A DNA stretch of 64,000 nucleotides. Source: UBA3537 sp045561735. GTDB taxonomy: Bacteria; Bacteroidota; Bacteroidia; Flavobacteriales; Flavobacteriaceae. Made by a program: the position numbers and the translations under genes. The DNA is taken from NCBI GenBank assembly GCA_045561735.1, contig JBJKXC010000022.1:1-64000 (forward strand). Reading direction: 5' to 3'. Below, one piece after another: positions 1 to 9,506 of this stretch; position 1 is the stretch's first letter; each line of letters starts with the position of its first letter. The notes beneath the pieces were generated by a model, which did not search any database, was not told the DNA's origin, and saw only the letters and a program-made list of their open reading frames with translations.

Positions 1-1334
1 GCTTGGCACAAACCAATCCAGCCATTACTGCATGGATTCAAAATCACGATGGGACAACCGGGCGTCATTATGTTGCAAACAACCCCACGCCTATTGATGA
101 TGGCATACTAGCTAATGTACAATCCGTTGATTATTCGGACAATTGGGTTTATGTAAGTGCGACTGGAATTCCATCCTATATAACGGGTCCATTTTTAGAC
201 AACAACCCTTCACTAGCTACAGATCAACAGGCCATCTATAAAATCAGTTTAAACCCAACGCAAAATACTGGAACAGCAACCAATACAACAGGGGGAAATA
301 TTGGGGTTTTTGTCAACGGGGTTTCATTGTTTGATTATAGAGACGGTGTTCGCTGGGACAACAATTACAACCGCTTGTGTGGAGGTCCTGGAAACCCATC
401 TTGCAGCGGGGGGCCTCAAGCCAACCGCGATTGGAACAGAGATGCCATTCCAGCAGAGATGGGAGGTTTTGATTGTAACAAAGCGCACCCCGCCATGGGC
501 AATTACCATCACCATCAAAATCCAAGTGCTTTTGATTTAGATTTATTGGTTGTCTCCGGTGTCTGTGACACCTACCCTGCCGATGGTTTGTATGTGATTG
601 ACGTCAATGAGCATTCGCCACTCATTGGTTTCACCTACGATGGCTTTCCAATTTATGGAGCATATGCCTACAAAAATACGGACGGAACTGGTGGAATTAC
701 AAGAATGAAATCCAGTTATTCTTTACGTAATATAACCACCCGGGTCAATGGCCCATATGTAGGCCAGGTTTTTACCATTCAAAATGGACCCAATGCCGGA
801 AATCAACAAGTGATGGATTTAGGGTACTTTAGAGAGGACTATGAATATATTGATAATTCCGAACCAGATTATTTAGACGAACACAATGGACGTTTTGCCG
901 TCACACCAGATTATCCGGAAGGGGTATATGCCTATTATGCTACGGTAGATGAAAATCACAATTCTGCCTATCCTTATGTAGTTGGCCCAACTTTTTACGG
1001 TAACGTAACTGGTACAGATGTAAATACTATCAATGAAAATACTACAAATTATAACTCAAATTTAAGTGTTAATGAGCACCCTGAAAATATCTTGGATTTA
1101 AAGATATATCCCAACCCCAATCAAGATTTTGTTGCCATTCAATCTAATTTACTGGACAAGAAATTGCAATTACAATTGGTGAATGAATTGGGTCAAGTGG
1201 TTTTGGAAAGTGAGATTTTATCTGGAAGTACCTTGAATATATTAGAAACTCATACGCTTTACAATGGAATTTATTTTTTGAAAGTTTCGTATGAAAAACA
1301 GCAAAAAAGCTATAAAATAATTATCAATAAGTAA
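1..1334 (+). CDS. YHYH-domain secreted protein with T9SS sorting domain (5' partial)
   Basis: The reading frame is open to the left edge of the window, so the N-terminus is missing. The first visible residues (LAQTNPAI) look like the end of a signal peptide. About 440 residues are visible. The central part holds the NYHHHQNP stretch (about residue 165) and GFTYDGFPIYG (about 210), which are typical of the YHYH family, a secreted group of unknown biochemistry often annotated next to metal or oxidative functions. The last 75 residues (from about LKIYPNPNQDF) match a Por-type T9SS C-terminal sorting domain, so the protein should be secreted across the outer membrane. It converges on the GH10 xylanase gene and is probably not part of the sugar operon. 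The family call is fairly safe; the function is unknown. Confidence 0.8.
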   Translation, partial: LAQTNPAITAWIQNHDGTTGRHYVANNPTPIDDGILANVQSVDYSDNWVYVSATGIPSYITGPFLDNNPSLATDQQAIYKISLNPTQNTGTATNTTGGNIGVFVNGVSLFDYRDGVRWDNNYNRLCGGPGNPSCSGGPQANRDWNRDAIPAEMGGFDCNKAHPAMGNYHHHQNPSAFDLDLLVVSGVCDTYPADGLYVIDVNEHSPLIGFTYDGFPIYGAYAYKNTDGTGGITRMKSSYSLRNITTRVNGPYVGQVFTIQNGPNAGNQQVMDLGYFREDYEYIDNSEPDYLDEHNGRFAVTPDYPEGVYAYYATVDENHNSAYPYVVGPTFYGNVTGTDVNTINENTTNYNSNLSVNEHPENILDLKIYPNPNQDFVAIQSNLLDKKLQLQLVNELGQVVLESEILSGSTLNILETHTLYNGIYFLKVSYEKQQKSYKIIINK

Positions 1335-1354
1335 TTACTAAAAAATTAATAATC

Positions 1355-1378
1355 AATAAAGATTTAATCATCTTTATT
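1355..1378. terminator. AT-rich hairpin between convergent genes
   Basis: A perfect 9-bp inverted repeat (AATAAAGAT at 1355-1363, ATCTTTATT at 1370-1378, 6-nt loop) lies where the plus-strand YHYH gene and the minus-strand GH10 gene converge. Its right arm is inside the last codons of GH10. It could end transcription from both sides, but it has no GC-rich stem, so the call is weak. Confidence 0.35.
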
Positions 1379-2521
1379 TACCAATTCTTTCAAGGCATGA
1401 TAAGCTGGTTTTTTTTTGAAATTTCTATCAAATAGTAAAGGGTAATCTGTACGCCCCTGCATTGGAAGGTAATTGCGCCAAGAGTTACCATCCCAGACAC
1501 CCCAGAATGTCACACGCTCTACATTAGCGCTGTATTTCAAAAACAATTTAAAAAGTGCTTTATAACGTCTTGCTTGTAGTTTTAAAACCCTCTCAGGAAC
1601 CCCCCTCGAATATGGGTTAAATTCTTCTGCTAAATCAAATCGATCCTCAACACTGGCCCCTTTGTGTTTCCATGCGTTTGGTAATACACTAATATCCATC
1701 TCAGTTATATGAAGCGGAATGTTGGCTTTAGAGCATTCTTTAAGCCAGTATTCGACTTCTTCCAAAAGCGGATGTTGCATAAACATATGACCTTGAGAGC
1801 CAATACCATGAATTGGAACACCCTGCGATCTTAAGTTTTTAACCATATTAATGATGAAATCAATCTTTTCCTTTTGATACATATTATAATCGTTGTACAA
1901 TAATTTACAATCAGGATCGGCTCTGTGGGCTGCTTCATAGGCTATTTTAATGTAATCATCCCCAATGATATCATGCCAGGGGGTAGATTTTAGTTTGGCA
2001 TATTTCTTGCCATCCTTAGTTCTAAAAACATCCACAGCTTCGTTGACGACATCCCAATAAGCAATCTTGCCTTTGTAACGAGTCACAACCTTTTCGATAT
2101 AAGCTTCCAAACGTTGAATCAAAACATCTCGAGAAACCACTTTTCCATCATCGCCCTTAAAAAACCAGTCTGGGGCACTATTTTTCCAAACCAATGTATG
2201 ACCAATAATGGTAAGTCCATTGGATTGAGCATATGCAACAAAGGCATCAGACTCCTCAAAGTCATAAGCGCCATTGTCATCAATTAAATACATGGGTTTC
2301 ATGCAGTTTTCAGCAGTGATAGCATTAAACTCTCTATTTGTGATTTCAAACTCCTTCTTTTGATTTAGATTCTGATTATCATTTCCCAAAATCGCACCAT
2401 GGTAAATTGTCCCAATCATAAAATGATCTTTATAATCATCGGACAAGCCTTTATTATTGGTATCTTGACCATGGACAGAAAGTAAAATGGTTAGAAAAAA
2501 TATTGGTATAAGTTTGTGCAT
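1364..2521 (-). CDS. GH10 endo-1,4-beta-xylanase (secreted)
   Basis: The product is a single-domain family 10 glycoside hydrolase of 385 residues, the usual size for the catalytic barrel plus signal peptide. A signal peptide is visible at residues 1-18 (ending VHG-Q). The acid/base motif WDVVNEA puts the catalytic Glu at 161, and the nucleophile motif HITEMDIS puts the second Glu at 274. GHTLVW (about 107-112) is a further GH10 signature. It should cut internal beta-1,4-xylosidic bonds, probably in the periplasm or outside the cell. It is the last gene of the sulfatase-rich PUL, about 50 nt after the CotH-like gene. A second GH10 lies near the right end of the window in the xylose operon. The family is certain; activity on xylan rather than a substituted or mixed-linkage xylan is inferred. 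Confidence 0.93.
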   Translation of the reverse strand: MHKLIPIFFLTILLSVHGQDTNNKGLSDDYKDHFMIGTIYHGAILGNDNQNLNQKKEFEITNREFNAITAENCMKPMYLIDDNGAYDFEESDAFVAYAQSNGLTIIGHTLVWKNSAPDWFFKGDDGKVVSRDVLIQRLEAYIEKVVTRYKGKIAYWDVVNEAVDVFRTKDGKKYAKLKSTPWHDIIGDDYIKIAYEAAHRADPDCKLLYNDYNMYQKEKIDFIINMVKNLRSQGVPIHGIGSQGHMFMQHPLLEEVEYWLKECSKANIPLHITEMDISVLPNAWKHKGASVEDRFDLAEEFNPYSRGVPERVLKLQARRYKALFKLFLKYSANVERVTFWGVWDGNSWRNYLPMQGRTDYPLLFDRNFKKKPAYHALKELVNKDD

Positions 2522-2571
2522 AATTGGTTGAAAAATAAAAAATGTATTTGAAATCTCTTAAAAAAATATTT

Positions 2572-4011
2572 TTAATCCAAATATTGGCTGACTGCGCTGG
2601 CGCGCTCGCCAGCATGATTAATCAGCTCAGAAACAGCGATTTGAAAATCAGCAGGTGATTCTAAAAATGTATAATCTGGCTGCTCATTTACTACTGAAGC
2701 TTCAATTTGGGAGGCATAAGATGAGTATACCGATTGGATATAACCAGTCTCAAAAGAATTATTTATGACATCAATTACATAATTATCATAAATAGATTGA
2801 TACACTGGGTCATCATACAAATAGCGTATCAAGGGCCAATTGTTCCCTACCCCACTAAAATCTAACGGCAATGAGCCACCCATTTTTCCAAATTGTAAAC
2901 TTTCATTATTGTCCCATGGAATCCATGTCAATACATTATTATTTTCCGGATTACCATATAGGTAATAATTGTGAGTCATTCGTCCATAAGTATCCCAATT
3001 CTGAATTACAGTATTTACTGCTAAATAATTTAAAAATCCATCTACATCAAAAACAGCTTCGAGTCCATTACGCCAGACAGATGGATCAGAAATCCTATTA
3101 CTGTCGTGTAAAGCTGAAAAAACAGCCTCAACATCACTCCAATCAGACTCCAATTCATTTGATTGCTTTATAAAATATTCTGTACTAAAAGAGCCCTGGG
3201 TGAAACGGGCACCATTTCCATCGGGTTTGTATAAATTTCCGCCGTCATTATTAAATTGAGACGCTAATAAGGTGTCGTCGGGTTCCTCTACCATTGTGTA
3301 CAATCCAAAATAAATGGGACCAGGGCCATGGTCTATATAAACCTCATAAAATTGAGTCCTTGGGGAGGCCAAACCAGATTCTCTAAAAATATCTGAAGCT
3401 ACTTTTTCTCTTAATTGAGATTCATCGTCAAAATTATTTTTCAGATTTAACTGTTTAAATCCATAAAATCTTTGATTCGAAATTTCTGGAAATTCATCTT
3501 CAAATTCATCAAAATCTAGCTTAAATGACATTTTCCAGACTCCGTTCCTCCATGAAAAAGCAAGACTTGAATTTCCTTTGAATCGCACACCAACATTATA
3601 CCACTGTAAATCATTATAATAAACCTGAGCGGTAGTAAAAATTGGGTTTTCTTCTGCAAAACCTCCGGGACCGCCACCTCCAGGACCGCCACCTCCAGGA
3701 CCTCCCCCACTACCCTGACCAAACGCTCCGTACAAAGAAGTCATATCCTCAAGTATAAAAGCCCAATTTTCAGGTTCAAAAACGATGTCAATACGTCGTA
3801 TGGTGTTTTCATCACTAAAAACCTCCGTATAATTCGGTGCTGTATCGTTGCCGTGGGTATCTGAGGACCAATCTGGAAAATCTGGATCATCATTGTTGTT
3901 ATTATCATCGCCGTTGCCTGGGTTGTTAACGGTTGTTGAAGCCAGTCCAACTTCTTCATTGTTACATGACAATATGAAAAGGCACAGTATAAAAAGTATT
4001 TTAAATCTCAT
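2572..4011 (-). CDS. CotH-like kinase-fold lipoprotein with Gly/Pro repeat
   Basis: The protein has 479 residues. It starts with a lipoprotein signal (lipobox ending at Cys16), followed by an Asn/Asp-rich linker. The body matches the CotH family: an N-terminal region beginning RRIDIVFEPENW, GVRFKGNSS, QLNLKN, and near the C-terminus NWDTYGRMTHNYYLYG followed by WIPWDNN. Family members elsewhere are secreted protein kinases; the bacterial role next to polysaccharide genes is not settled. A low-complexity GGGPG repeat sits at about residues 100-117, between the first strands. The gene lies between the S1_7-like sulfatase and GH10 in the same direction, with 22 nt to the sulfatase, so cotranscription is likely. 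Family call good; role in the PUL unknown. Confidence 0.8.
   Translation of the reverse strand: MRFKILFILCLFILSCNNEEVGLASTTVNNPGNGDDNNNNDDPDFPDWSSDTHGNDTAPNYTEVFSDENTIRRIDIVFEPENWAFILEDMTSLYGAFGQGSGGGPGGGGPGGGGPGGFAEENPIFTTAQVYYNDLQWYNVGVRFKGNSSLAFSWRNGVWKMSFKLDFDEFEDEFPEISNQRFYGFKQLNLKNNFDDESQLREKVASDIFRESGLASPRTQFYEVYIDHGPGPIYFGLYTMVEEPDDTLLASQFNNDGGNLYKPDGNGARFTQGSFSTEYFIKQSNELESDWSDVEAVFSALHDSNRISDPSVWRNGLEAVFDVDGFLNYLAVNTVIQNWDTYGRMTHNYYLYGNPENNNVLTWIPWDNNESLQFGKMGGSLPLDFSGVGNNWPLIRYLYDDPVYQSIYDNYVIDVINNSFETGYIQSVYSSYASQIEASVVNEQPDYTFLESPADFQIAVSELINHAGERASAVSQYLD
3668..3709. repeat. 15-nt tandem repeat coding a Gly/Pro-rich stretch
   Basis: A 15-nt unit (ggaccgccacctcca on the plus strand) occurs twice perfectly at 3668-3682 and 3683-3697, followed by a degenerate third copy. 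It is in frame and encodes the GPGGG repeat of the CotH-like protein. It is GC-rich against an AT-rich background and is a candidate for copy-number variation by slippage. Confidence 0.85.
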
Positions 4012-4033
4012 TTATATTATTTTAAGTATTGCT

Positions 4034-5542
4034 TTATTTAGGCTTTGGAAAAAACCTTTTGGGCTCATTCCATGGGCGTGCATTGTTAATTTGTCGGCCT
4101 AATCCTTTAGGACGTTTTTTAGCTGATGCAATTCTTTGATTCAAAATAATTGAAAGAGAGTCTTTAATAACGTTGTAAGAACTTAAATCAGCTAAATTTT
4201 TTAATTCTTCAAGATCGTTTTTATGATCGTACAATTCATACTCAGTACGTCCATTAAATTGCCATTGATTGAGGCGATAACGATTGGTTTGAATACCATA
4301 GCCTTGGGCTTTGACATTTCCTCTATTTACTTGTAACTCGGTAAAAGCAGATGAGCGAATGGATATGTCTGGGTTTTCAAAAAATGGAGTTAAACTTTTA
4401 CCACTGACAAATGATGGTGTTTTCATCCCAACCATATCCATAAGCGTTGGATAAAGATCCACTAGCTCAACTGGTGCATCAATAGATTTTTTTGTTTTTT
4501 TAACACCAGGTCCAGCAAATATTAAAGGAACACGAGTAGCATCTTGAAAGAGGGTTTGTTTTTGCCAATGCCCATGTTCACCTAAATGATATCCGTGATC
4601 GGATGTAAATACAATAATGGTGTTTTTGTCTAGTCCTGTTTCCTCAAGTTTATCTAAAACCCGTCCAATTTGTGCATCCATAAAACTGGTTGTAGCATAA
4701 TAGGCATGTTTAATTGTAGCTGACAAAGCGGGGTCTAAGTCTATTTGTTCTTTTCTGGATCTAAGAGATGCTGCAGCAGGCTTGGGAATCGTTTCAAGGT
4801 ATTCATCTGATGTTTCTGGAACACTAAAATCATTTATATCATATAGGTCAAAATACTTTTTAGGGGCCACAAAAGGGACATGCGGACGGTACAATCCATA
4901 GGCCAAAAAGAAATTTTCTTTGCTTTTTGCAAACGTATCTAAAAAATCGATGGTTGCGGAAGCACCAATACCATCCGTTTGCTCTTCATCTTTACCCTCC
5001 GACTCTAGCCAACTTAAAGTCGCACCATCAAAATTTGGCTTTACCTTGTTAAGTTTGTATTCTTCAACTTTATCACGTCCATAAGGATTAACCGTCTGAT
5101 CCCAACTAAAAGAGTCGTCATGACCTGCAGTTCCAATGTCTCTAGGATTGTGGTAATGGTAAATTTTACCCACTCTTATGGAATGATAATTTTCCATTCT
5201 AAATTTTTGCCCCAAGGTCACAACATCAGGTATGGTCTGACGTACATATAACCTCAAAACCTTGGATTTTGTTTGGTCGGGATACATTCCAGTCATAAAA
5301 GAAACTCTAGAGGGACCACAAAGGGGGTATTGAACATGTGCATTGTTAAACACAAGACCCATTTTGGCTAATTTATCTAGATTAGGCGTTATGGCCAACG
5401 GGTCGCCGTAAGCCCCCAATGCACAATTAAGATCATCAGCGACAATAAACAATACATTCAGCTTTGAGCTAAATTTAGACGGTTTTGATCCTGTGACTGA
5501 AAGGGCTAATAAAACCAAACATCCAAATTTTATAAATCGCAT
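4034..5542 (-). CDS. S1 family sulfatase, iduronate-2-sulfatase-like
   Basis: This formylglycine-dependent sulfatase has 502 residues. The start was placed at the ATG at 5542 because the longer frame begins with TTG, and the ATG gives a clean signal peptide (MRFIKFGCLVLLALSV). The CGPSR motif, with Cys75 converted to formylglycine by an anaerobic-type maturase, is followed by VSFMTG. NVLFIVADDLN at the N-terminus and FTSDHGYHLGEHG supply the metal-binding Asp and His residues. The overall pattern, including YRPHVPFVAPKKYFDLYD, resembles iduronate-2-sulfatase (subfamily S1_7-like). It probably removes a sulfate ester from an oligosaccharide in the periplasm. It sits between the GH128-like and CotH-like genes. 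Family certain, subfamily probable, exact position of sulfate attacked unknown. Confidence 0.92.
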   Translation of the reverse strand: MRFIKFGCLVLLALSVTGSKPSKFSSKLNVLFIVADDLNCALGAYGDPLAITPNLDKLAKMGLVFNNAHVQYPLCGPSRVSFMTGMYPDQTKSKVLRLYVRQTIPDVVTLGQKFRMENYHSIRVGKIYHYHNPRDIGTAGHDDSFSWDQTVNPYGRDKVEEYKLNKVKPNFDGATLSWLESEGKDEEQTDGIGASATIDFLDTFAKSKENFFLAYGLYRPHVPFVAPKKYFDLYDINDFSVPETSDEYLETIPKPAAASLRSRKEQIDLDPALSATIKHAYYATTSFMDAQIGRVLDKLEETGLDKNTIIVFTSDHGYHLGEHGHWQKQTLFQDATRVPLIFAGPGVKKTKKSIDAPVELVDLYPTLMDMVGMKTPSFVSGKSLTPFFENPDISIRSSAFTELQVNRGNVKAQGYGIQTNRYRLNQWQFNGRTEYELYDHKNDLEELKNLADLSSYNVIKDSLSIILNQRIASAKKRPKGLGRQINNARPWNEPKRFFPKPK

Positions 5543-5599
5543 TTTAATCAAGTTAAATATTATTTTCAAGATAGAAAAACTAATTCAATATCCTGATCT

Positions 5600-7864
5600 T
5601 TATTGTTTTAAAAATTTACAACGTTGATTATCAACCACAATAAAATACATTCCTGTTGGCAAATCAGATACATCAATTTGCCCGTATATTAACTCTTTAT
5701 TAATCAATAGCCCGTTAATATCATACATTTTAAAATCTGTAATTGGAAATGTATAAGTGACTTTTACACTTTCAGTCGCTGGATTTGGAAAGACTTTAAG
5801 TGTTTTTATGTCAGCACTTAATATTGGCACATTAGAAAGCATATTGTCTGGGCTACAAGAAGTTGAAAATTGATTTAGTGAAGTCTCATCAATCAAATTA
5901 TTAGACCCTATTAAAAAAGTTTGCGAAATTGCTGGTTTAGATGGATAATTCTTGTAAAATTCTCCAATATTAGTAAGATTACCATCAACTTCAAAATATT
6001 CTCCGTTCCCATAACTAGCTGGTGCTACTGGGTTAGGTTCAAACCATGAATAGCGCTCTATAAAATCTAAACTTTCAAGATAGGGAATAGCTAGTTCCAT
6101 AAACTGACTATTCACTTCAACAGACCTGTACTTGTTGGCATTAAATTCAGTAATCCAAATTGGAAGACTGTATAAACTATAAACATCATTTAAATAATTT
6201 TTAAATCTATCAAATATGCTTTGAGGGTCTTCATTAATTGAATTTTGAGGGTCTGAGCCCCAATCATACCAATGTACTGCAATAACATCTATTCTAATAT
6301 CATTTTCAATTGCTAATTGGTTAAAAGAGTTAAGCCAATTAAATACTGCTCCTTGCCGACAAGCGGGTGACACCATGCGTAGTCCTGTTTTCATTAAATT
6401 TTGATAAACAGCAACTGCGGTGCCCTCATCACACATATTATTATATTGTCCAGACTGACCATTACAATCGTCAGGTTCATTAAAGCCCAAAACATGAGTT
6501 GATTTGTATTTAGATTGATATGTAAGAATATCACTGTCATCATTGGCAGCACCATAGCCCCAAGCCATAGGTGCATATTCACGTTGAAGATCTGAAGTTC
6601 CTTGGTTATTCCATCTGTAATACCATGTATTATTCATACCTATAACGTCACCAGCTGTACCCTTCTTAGAAACCCAATTCCATGGTATAACTCTTATAAA
6701 TGAAATATTTGATTGTAATGATGCAGGTAAAGAATGAATTTCTATATCGGTTTCAGAGGCAATAAAAACTTGACTTTTCCCAGTTCCGTCAGCATTGACC
6801 GCCAAAGTCAACATATAGCCTTTTTGAAGTTGAAAGGAGCCTACACCATCATTCATTTGATTAGGAATTGAAGTGCCACTGTATACTTCATTAACTCCAA
6901 TTAAAGATTCAATTCCTGTTAAATTTTCACCAGAAAAGATAGAAAGTGGAAATGTTTCAGGAATCTCAGGTCTTACTACTGTTCCATTGGAATAATAATT
7001 GTCTAATCTAAAATTTGCAGGATAAAAGGCATTATAATCATTAACTGAAATTTGAGATAGCATTAAATCATAAACATCATTTGGCTTAACTTGTTCCATA
7101 CAAATCCAAGCTGTTCCAGAGGTGAAGTTAAAAGATACATCATTTAACACAGGATCAGATTCACTCAAATGAAGATAAGAATTTTCATTAAGTATAATAT
7201 TTCCACCAGAGATACTTGAAGCTTTTAGAGTACCATTTGATATTTGCAATGAATTTGACGGATTAAAAATGATAGGTTGTTCTGATAAATTATAAATACT
7301 AACTCCGTTCAAAGTAATTGAATCAAAAGCTATGGCTCCACTACTAAATTGAATTTTTACGCTACGATCAAAGTTGACACTATTGACATTAAACGTATTT
7401 AAACCCAAAGTTAAAGCAGAAAGACTAGGAAAATGCCAATTACCATTAGCAACAGTCCTGATGATACGAAAATAGCCACCATCATCTGGTAAGCTTGTGA
7501 TATTTATTTCAAATGTCTGTTGTGATCCATTATTACCATCACCAATTGTTGCAACTGTATATATGTATGGCCATGTTACGTTAGGGCCAAATTCAAAGAT
7601 ATCTGGAGTCTCAGAAGCTATATCGGAAGATTGGCCGGTAAAGACATCACAATTTAAATGAAGATCAAAATTAATAGGTTCGTTTGGATTTATAGTATCT
7701 GGTGAAGGATGTTCACCCGAAATACTATTTATCCAATTATTTTCATTAAAAAAATAAGAATCTCCCGGCTCACCTTCCCAAAAATAAGTTTGTGAAAATG
7801 AGATAAAAGGAATAAAAAAAACAATAATTTGTCTCATTTGCTTTACACAAAATTCACATTTCAT
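5600..7864 (-). CDS. GH128-like glycoside hydrolase with N-terminal repeat-type module and T9SS domain
   Basis: This multidomain secreted protein has 754 residues. After a signal peptide (best read from Met10, MRQIIVFFIPFISFSQ) comes a module at about 91-190. That module is shared with the tandem-module protein encoded by the neighbouring gene (INITSLP, then VKIQFSSGAIAFDS). A beta-rich region follows, and then a catalytic barrel at about 388-640 of the Asl1/GH128 type. Its HVLGFNEPD carries Glu463, the likely acid/base, and PIWITEF carries Glu573, the likely nucleophile. Characterized GH128 enzymes cut beta-1,3-glucans. The last 75 residues are a T9SS sorting domain. The start codon overlaps the stop of the upstream sulfatase (ATGA), suggesting translational coupling. 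Linkage specificity in this sulfatase-rich context is uncertain. Confidence 0.8.
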   Translation of the reverse strand: MKCEFCVKQMRQIIVFFIPFISFSQTYFWEGEPGDSYFFNENNWINSISGEHPSPDTINPNEPINFDLHLNCDVFTGQSSDIASETPDIFEFGPNVTWPYIYTVATIGDGNNGSQQTFEINITSLPDDGGYFRIIRTVANGNWHFPSLSALTLGLNTFNVNSVNFDRSVKIQFSSGAIAFDSITLNGVSIYNLSEQPIIFNPSNSLQISNGTLKASSISGGNIILNENSYLHLSESDPVLNDVSFNFTSGTAWICMEQVKPNDVYDLMLSQISVNDYNAFYPANFRLDNYYSNGTVVRPEIPETFPLSIFSGENLTGIESLIGVNEVYSGTSIPNQMNDGVGSFQLQKGYMLTLAVNADGTGKSQVFIASETDIEIHSLPASLQSNISFIRVIPWNWVSKKGTAGDVIGMNNTWYYRWNNQGTSDLQREYAPMAWGYGAANDDSDILTYQSKYKSTHVLGFNEPDDCNGQSGQYNNMCDEGTAVAVYQNLMKTGLRMVSPACRQGAVFNWLNSFNQLAIENDIRIDVIAVHWYDWGSDPQNSINEDPQSIFDRFKNYLNDVYSLYSLPIWITEFNANKYRSVEVNSQFMELAIPYLESLDFIERYSWFEPNPVAPASYGNGEYFEVDGNLTNIGEFYKNYPSKPAISQTFLIGSNNLIDETSLNQFSTSCSPDNMLSNVPILSADIKTLKVFPNPATESVKVTYTFPITDFKMYDINGLLINKELIYGQIDVSDLPTGMYFIVVDNQRCKFLKQ

Positions 7865-9432
7865 TTCTTCTTAGACTCTAATCCTCCAAAATCAGTATCT
7901 GTTATGTATCTCAATTCTTGTAAAGACAGTTGATTACCATAATCGTACTTCAATTGATACAATTCTGCCTTTAATTTTTTTATGCGCCCTTTGTAGGCGG
8001 CTGAATCGATTAAATTATTCAATTCCGAAGGATCTTTTTTAAGATCATAAAATTCCCAAACATCCATATCATAATAGAAATGAATCAACTTATACCTTTG
8101 ATTTCGAATACCATAATGCGGTTGTACCCGGTGATAAAAAGGATATTCGTAGTAATGGTAATACATAGATTTTTGCCAATCTTTCGGCGTTTTACCCTTT
8201 AAATTTGGGAAAAAACTTTTTCCTTGTACCGCTTTGGGAATCTCAATACCAGCCATGTCTAATAAAGTGGGGGCAAAATCTATATTGGTCACAATGTCCT
8301 CTAAAACAATACCGGGTTCAATAACCTTTGGATAACGTATGGCAAAAGGCATGTGCAATGCCTCTTCATACATGAATCGTTTGTCGAAAAAACCGTGTTC
8401 TCCCAAGAAAAAGCCTTGATCGGAACTGTAAATTACAATGGTGTTTTCTTCAAGCCCGTGGGCTTTTAAATATTCTAGAACCCGTCCGATATTATCATCT
8501 ACAGATTTGACAGTGGCTAAATAATCTTTAATGTAACGCTGATATTTCCATTGACGGGCTTGTTCAGAACTCAAATCTTTAGAAGGAGAGACTATTTGCC
8601 CAGGCTTAAATCCATAATGCAACCATTTTCGTTTTTTCTGCTTAGACAATCCTTTAGGAGGGCTCATTTTCATATCCTGCCTGCTGAAATAGTCCATAGT
8701 CATCTCCGTTTTTCCAGCTGTCAATTCTCTGCCTTTATAATCGTCATCAAACGTATCTGGATAAGGCATTTCAATGGAATCCCAAAGCGTTTCGTATTTG
8801 GTATCTGGAGCCCATTCGCGGTGGGGTGCCTTGTATTGCAACATCAGACAAAATGGTTTGCTGTCATCTCTCTGTTCTAACCAATCCAAAGCAAAATCTG
8901 TAGTCAAGTTTGTGGCATATCCATTTTCTACTTTTTCAAGACCATTGTCGTTGTAAACTGGATCCCAATAAAAGCCTTGCTGTCCTTTAGATATGTGGTA
9001 TTTATAATAGTCAAAACCAACAGGCTTAGAGGCCAAATGCCATTTCCCAACCAAGGCTGTTTGAAATCCAGCAGTTTTTAAGGCCTGAGGAAAGGTCCAC
9101 TGCGAATTGTCAAAAACACCGCCTTTGTAATTCTTGTAATATCCATTTACATGGCTATATTTCCCAGTGAGAATAGAGGCTCTACTTGGCCCACATATGG
9201 CATTGGTACAAAGCGCATTTTTGAGTAAAGTACCTTCAGACGCAATACGATCAATATTGGGTGTTGGTGCTATGTTTCTAAAAAGTCCACCATAGGCTGA
9301 AATGGCATTGGTGGCATGGTCATCAGAAAAAATAAAAACAATATTAGGTGGTTTTTTATTTTTTGGAAAAACTTGGCTATGGCAAAATAAATTTATTGTA
9401 AAAAAAAATATTATGAAGGCTTTTATCCTCAA
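7861..9432 (-). CDS. S1 family sulfatase
   Basis: This formylglycine sulfatase has 523 residues, with a signal peptide (about 1-20, ending CHS-Q). The active-site motif CGPSR (Cys80) is followed by ASILTG. The metal ligands are in NIVFIFSDDH and in YSSDQGFFLGEHGFFDKR. The C-terminal DUF4976-like part (YELYD-type WEFYDLKKDPSELNNL) is intact, so the enzyme looks complete. The only usable start is TTG at 9432 (or the ATT before it). There is no ATG between the upstream in-frame stop and the conserved core, which is unusual for Bacteroidota. The stop overlaps the start of the GH128-like gene. It resembles sulfatases of the N-sulfoglucosamine/choline-sulfatase-like group, but the subfamily cannot be fixed. 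Confidence 0.92.
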   Translation of the reverse strand: MRIKAFIIFFFTINLFCHSQVFPKNKKPPNIVFIFSDDHATNAISAYGGLFRNIAPTPNIDRIASEGTLLKNALCTNAICGPSRASILTGKYSHVNGYYKNYKGGVFDNSQWTFPQALKTAGFQTALVGKWHLASKPVGFDYYKYHISKGQQGFYWDPVYNDNGLEKVENGYATNLTTDFALDWLEQRDDSKPFCLMLQYKAPHREWAPDTKYETLWDSIEMPYPDTFDDDYKGRELTAGKTEMTMDYFSRQDMKMSPPKGLSKQKKRKWLHYGFKPGQIVSPSKDLSSEQARQWKYQRYIKDYLATVKSVDDNIGRVLEYLKAHGLEENTIVIYSSDQGFFLGEHGFFDKRFMYEEALHMPFAIRYPKVIEPGIVLEDIVTNIDFAPTLLDMAGIEIPKAVQGKSFFPNLKGKTPKDWQKSMYYHYYEYPFYHRVQPHYGIRNQRYKLIHFYYDMDVWEFYDLKKDPSELNNLIDSAAYKGRIKKLKAELYQLKYDYGNQLSLQELRYITDTDFGGLESKKK

Positions 9433-9506
9433 AATAAATGATTTAAAAAAACTGATAAACTCAAAATTGTGATTTCGAATTTATCAGTCTTGTAGGGTTA
9501 TTTTGT

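Noticed and set aside
3660..3710. Short tandem repeats considered as a CRISPR-like array
   Set aside because: Units are 15 nt, adjacent without spacers, in frame and inside a coding region.
5543..5569. Longer N-terminus for the S1_7-like sulfatase
   Set aside because: It begins with TTG, while the ATG at 5542 gives a normal signal peptide.
8551..8880. A 109-codon plus-strand open frame inside a sulfatase gene
   Set aside because: Antisense to an intact sulfatase; no family features.
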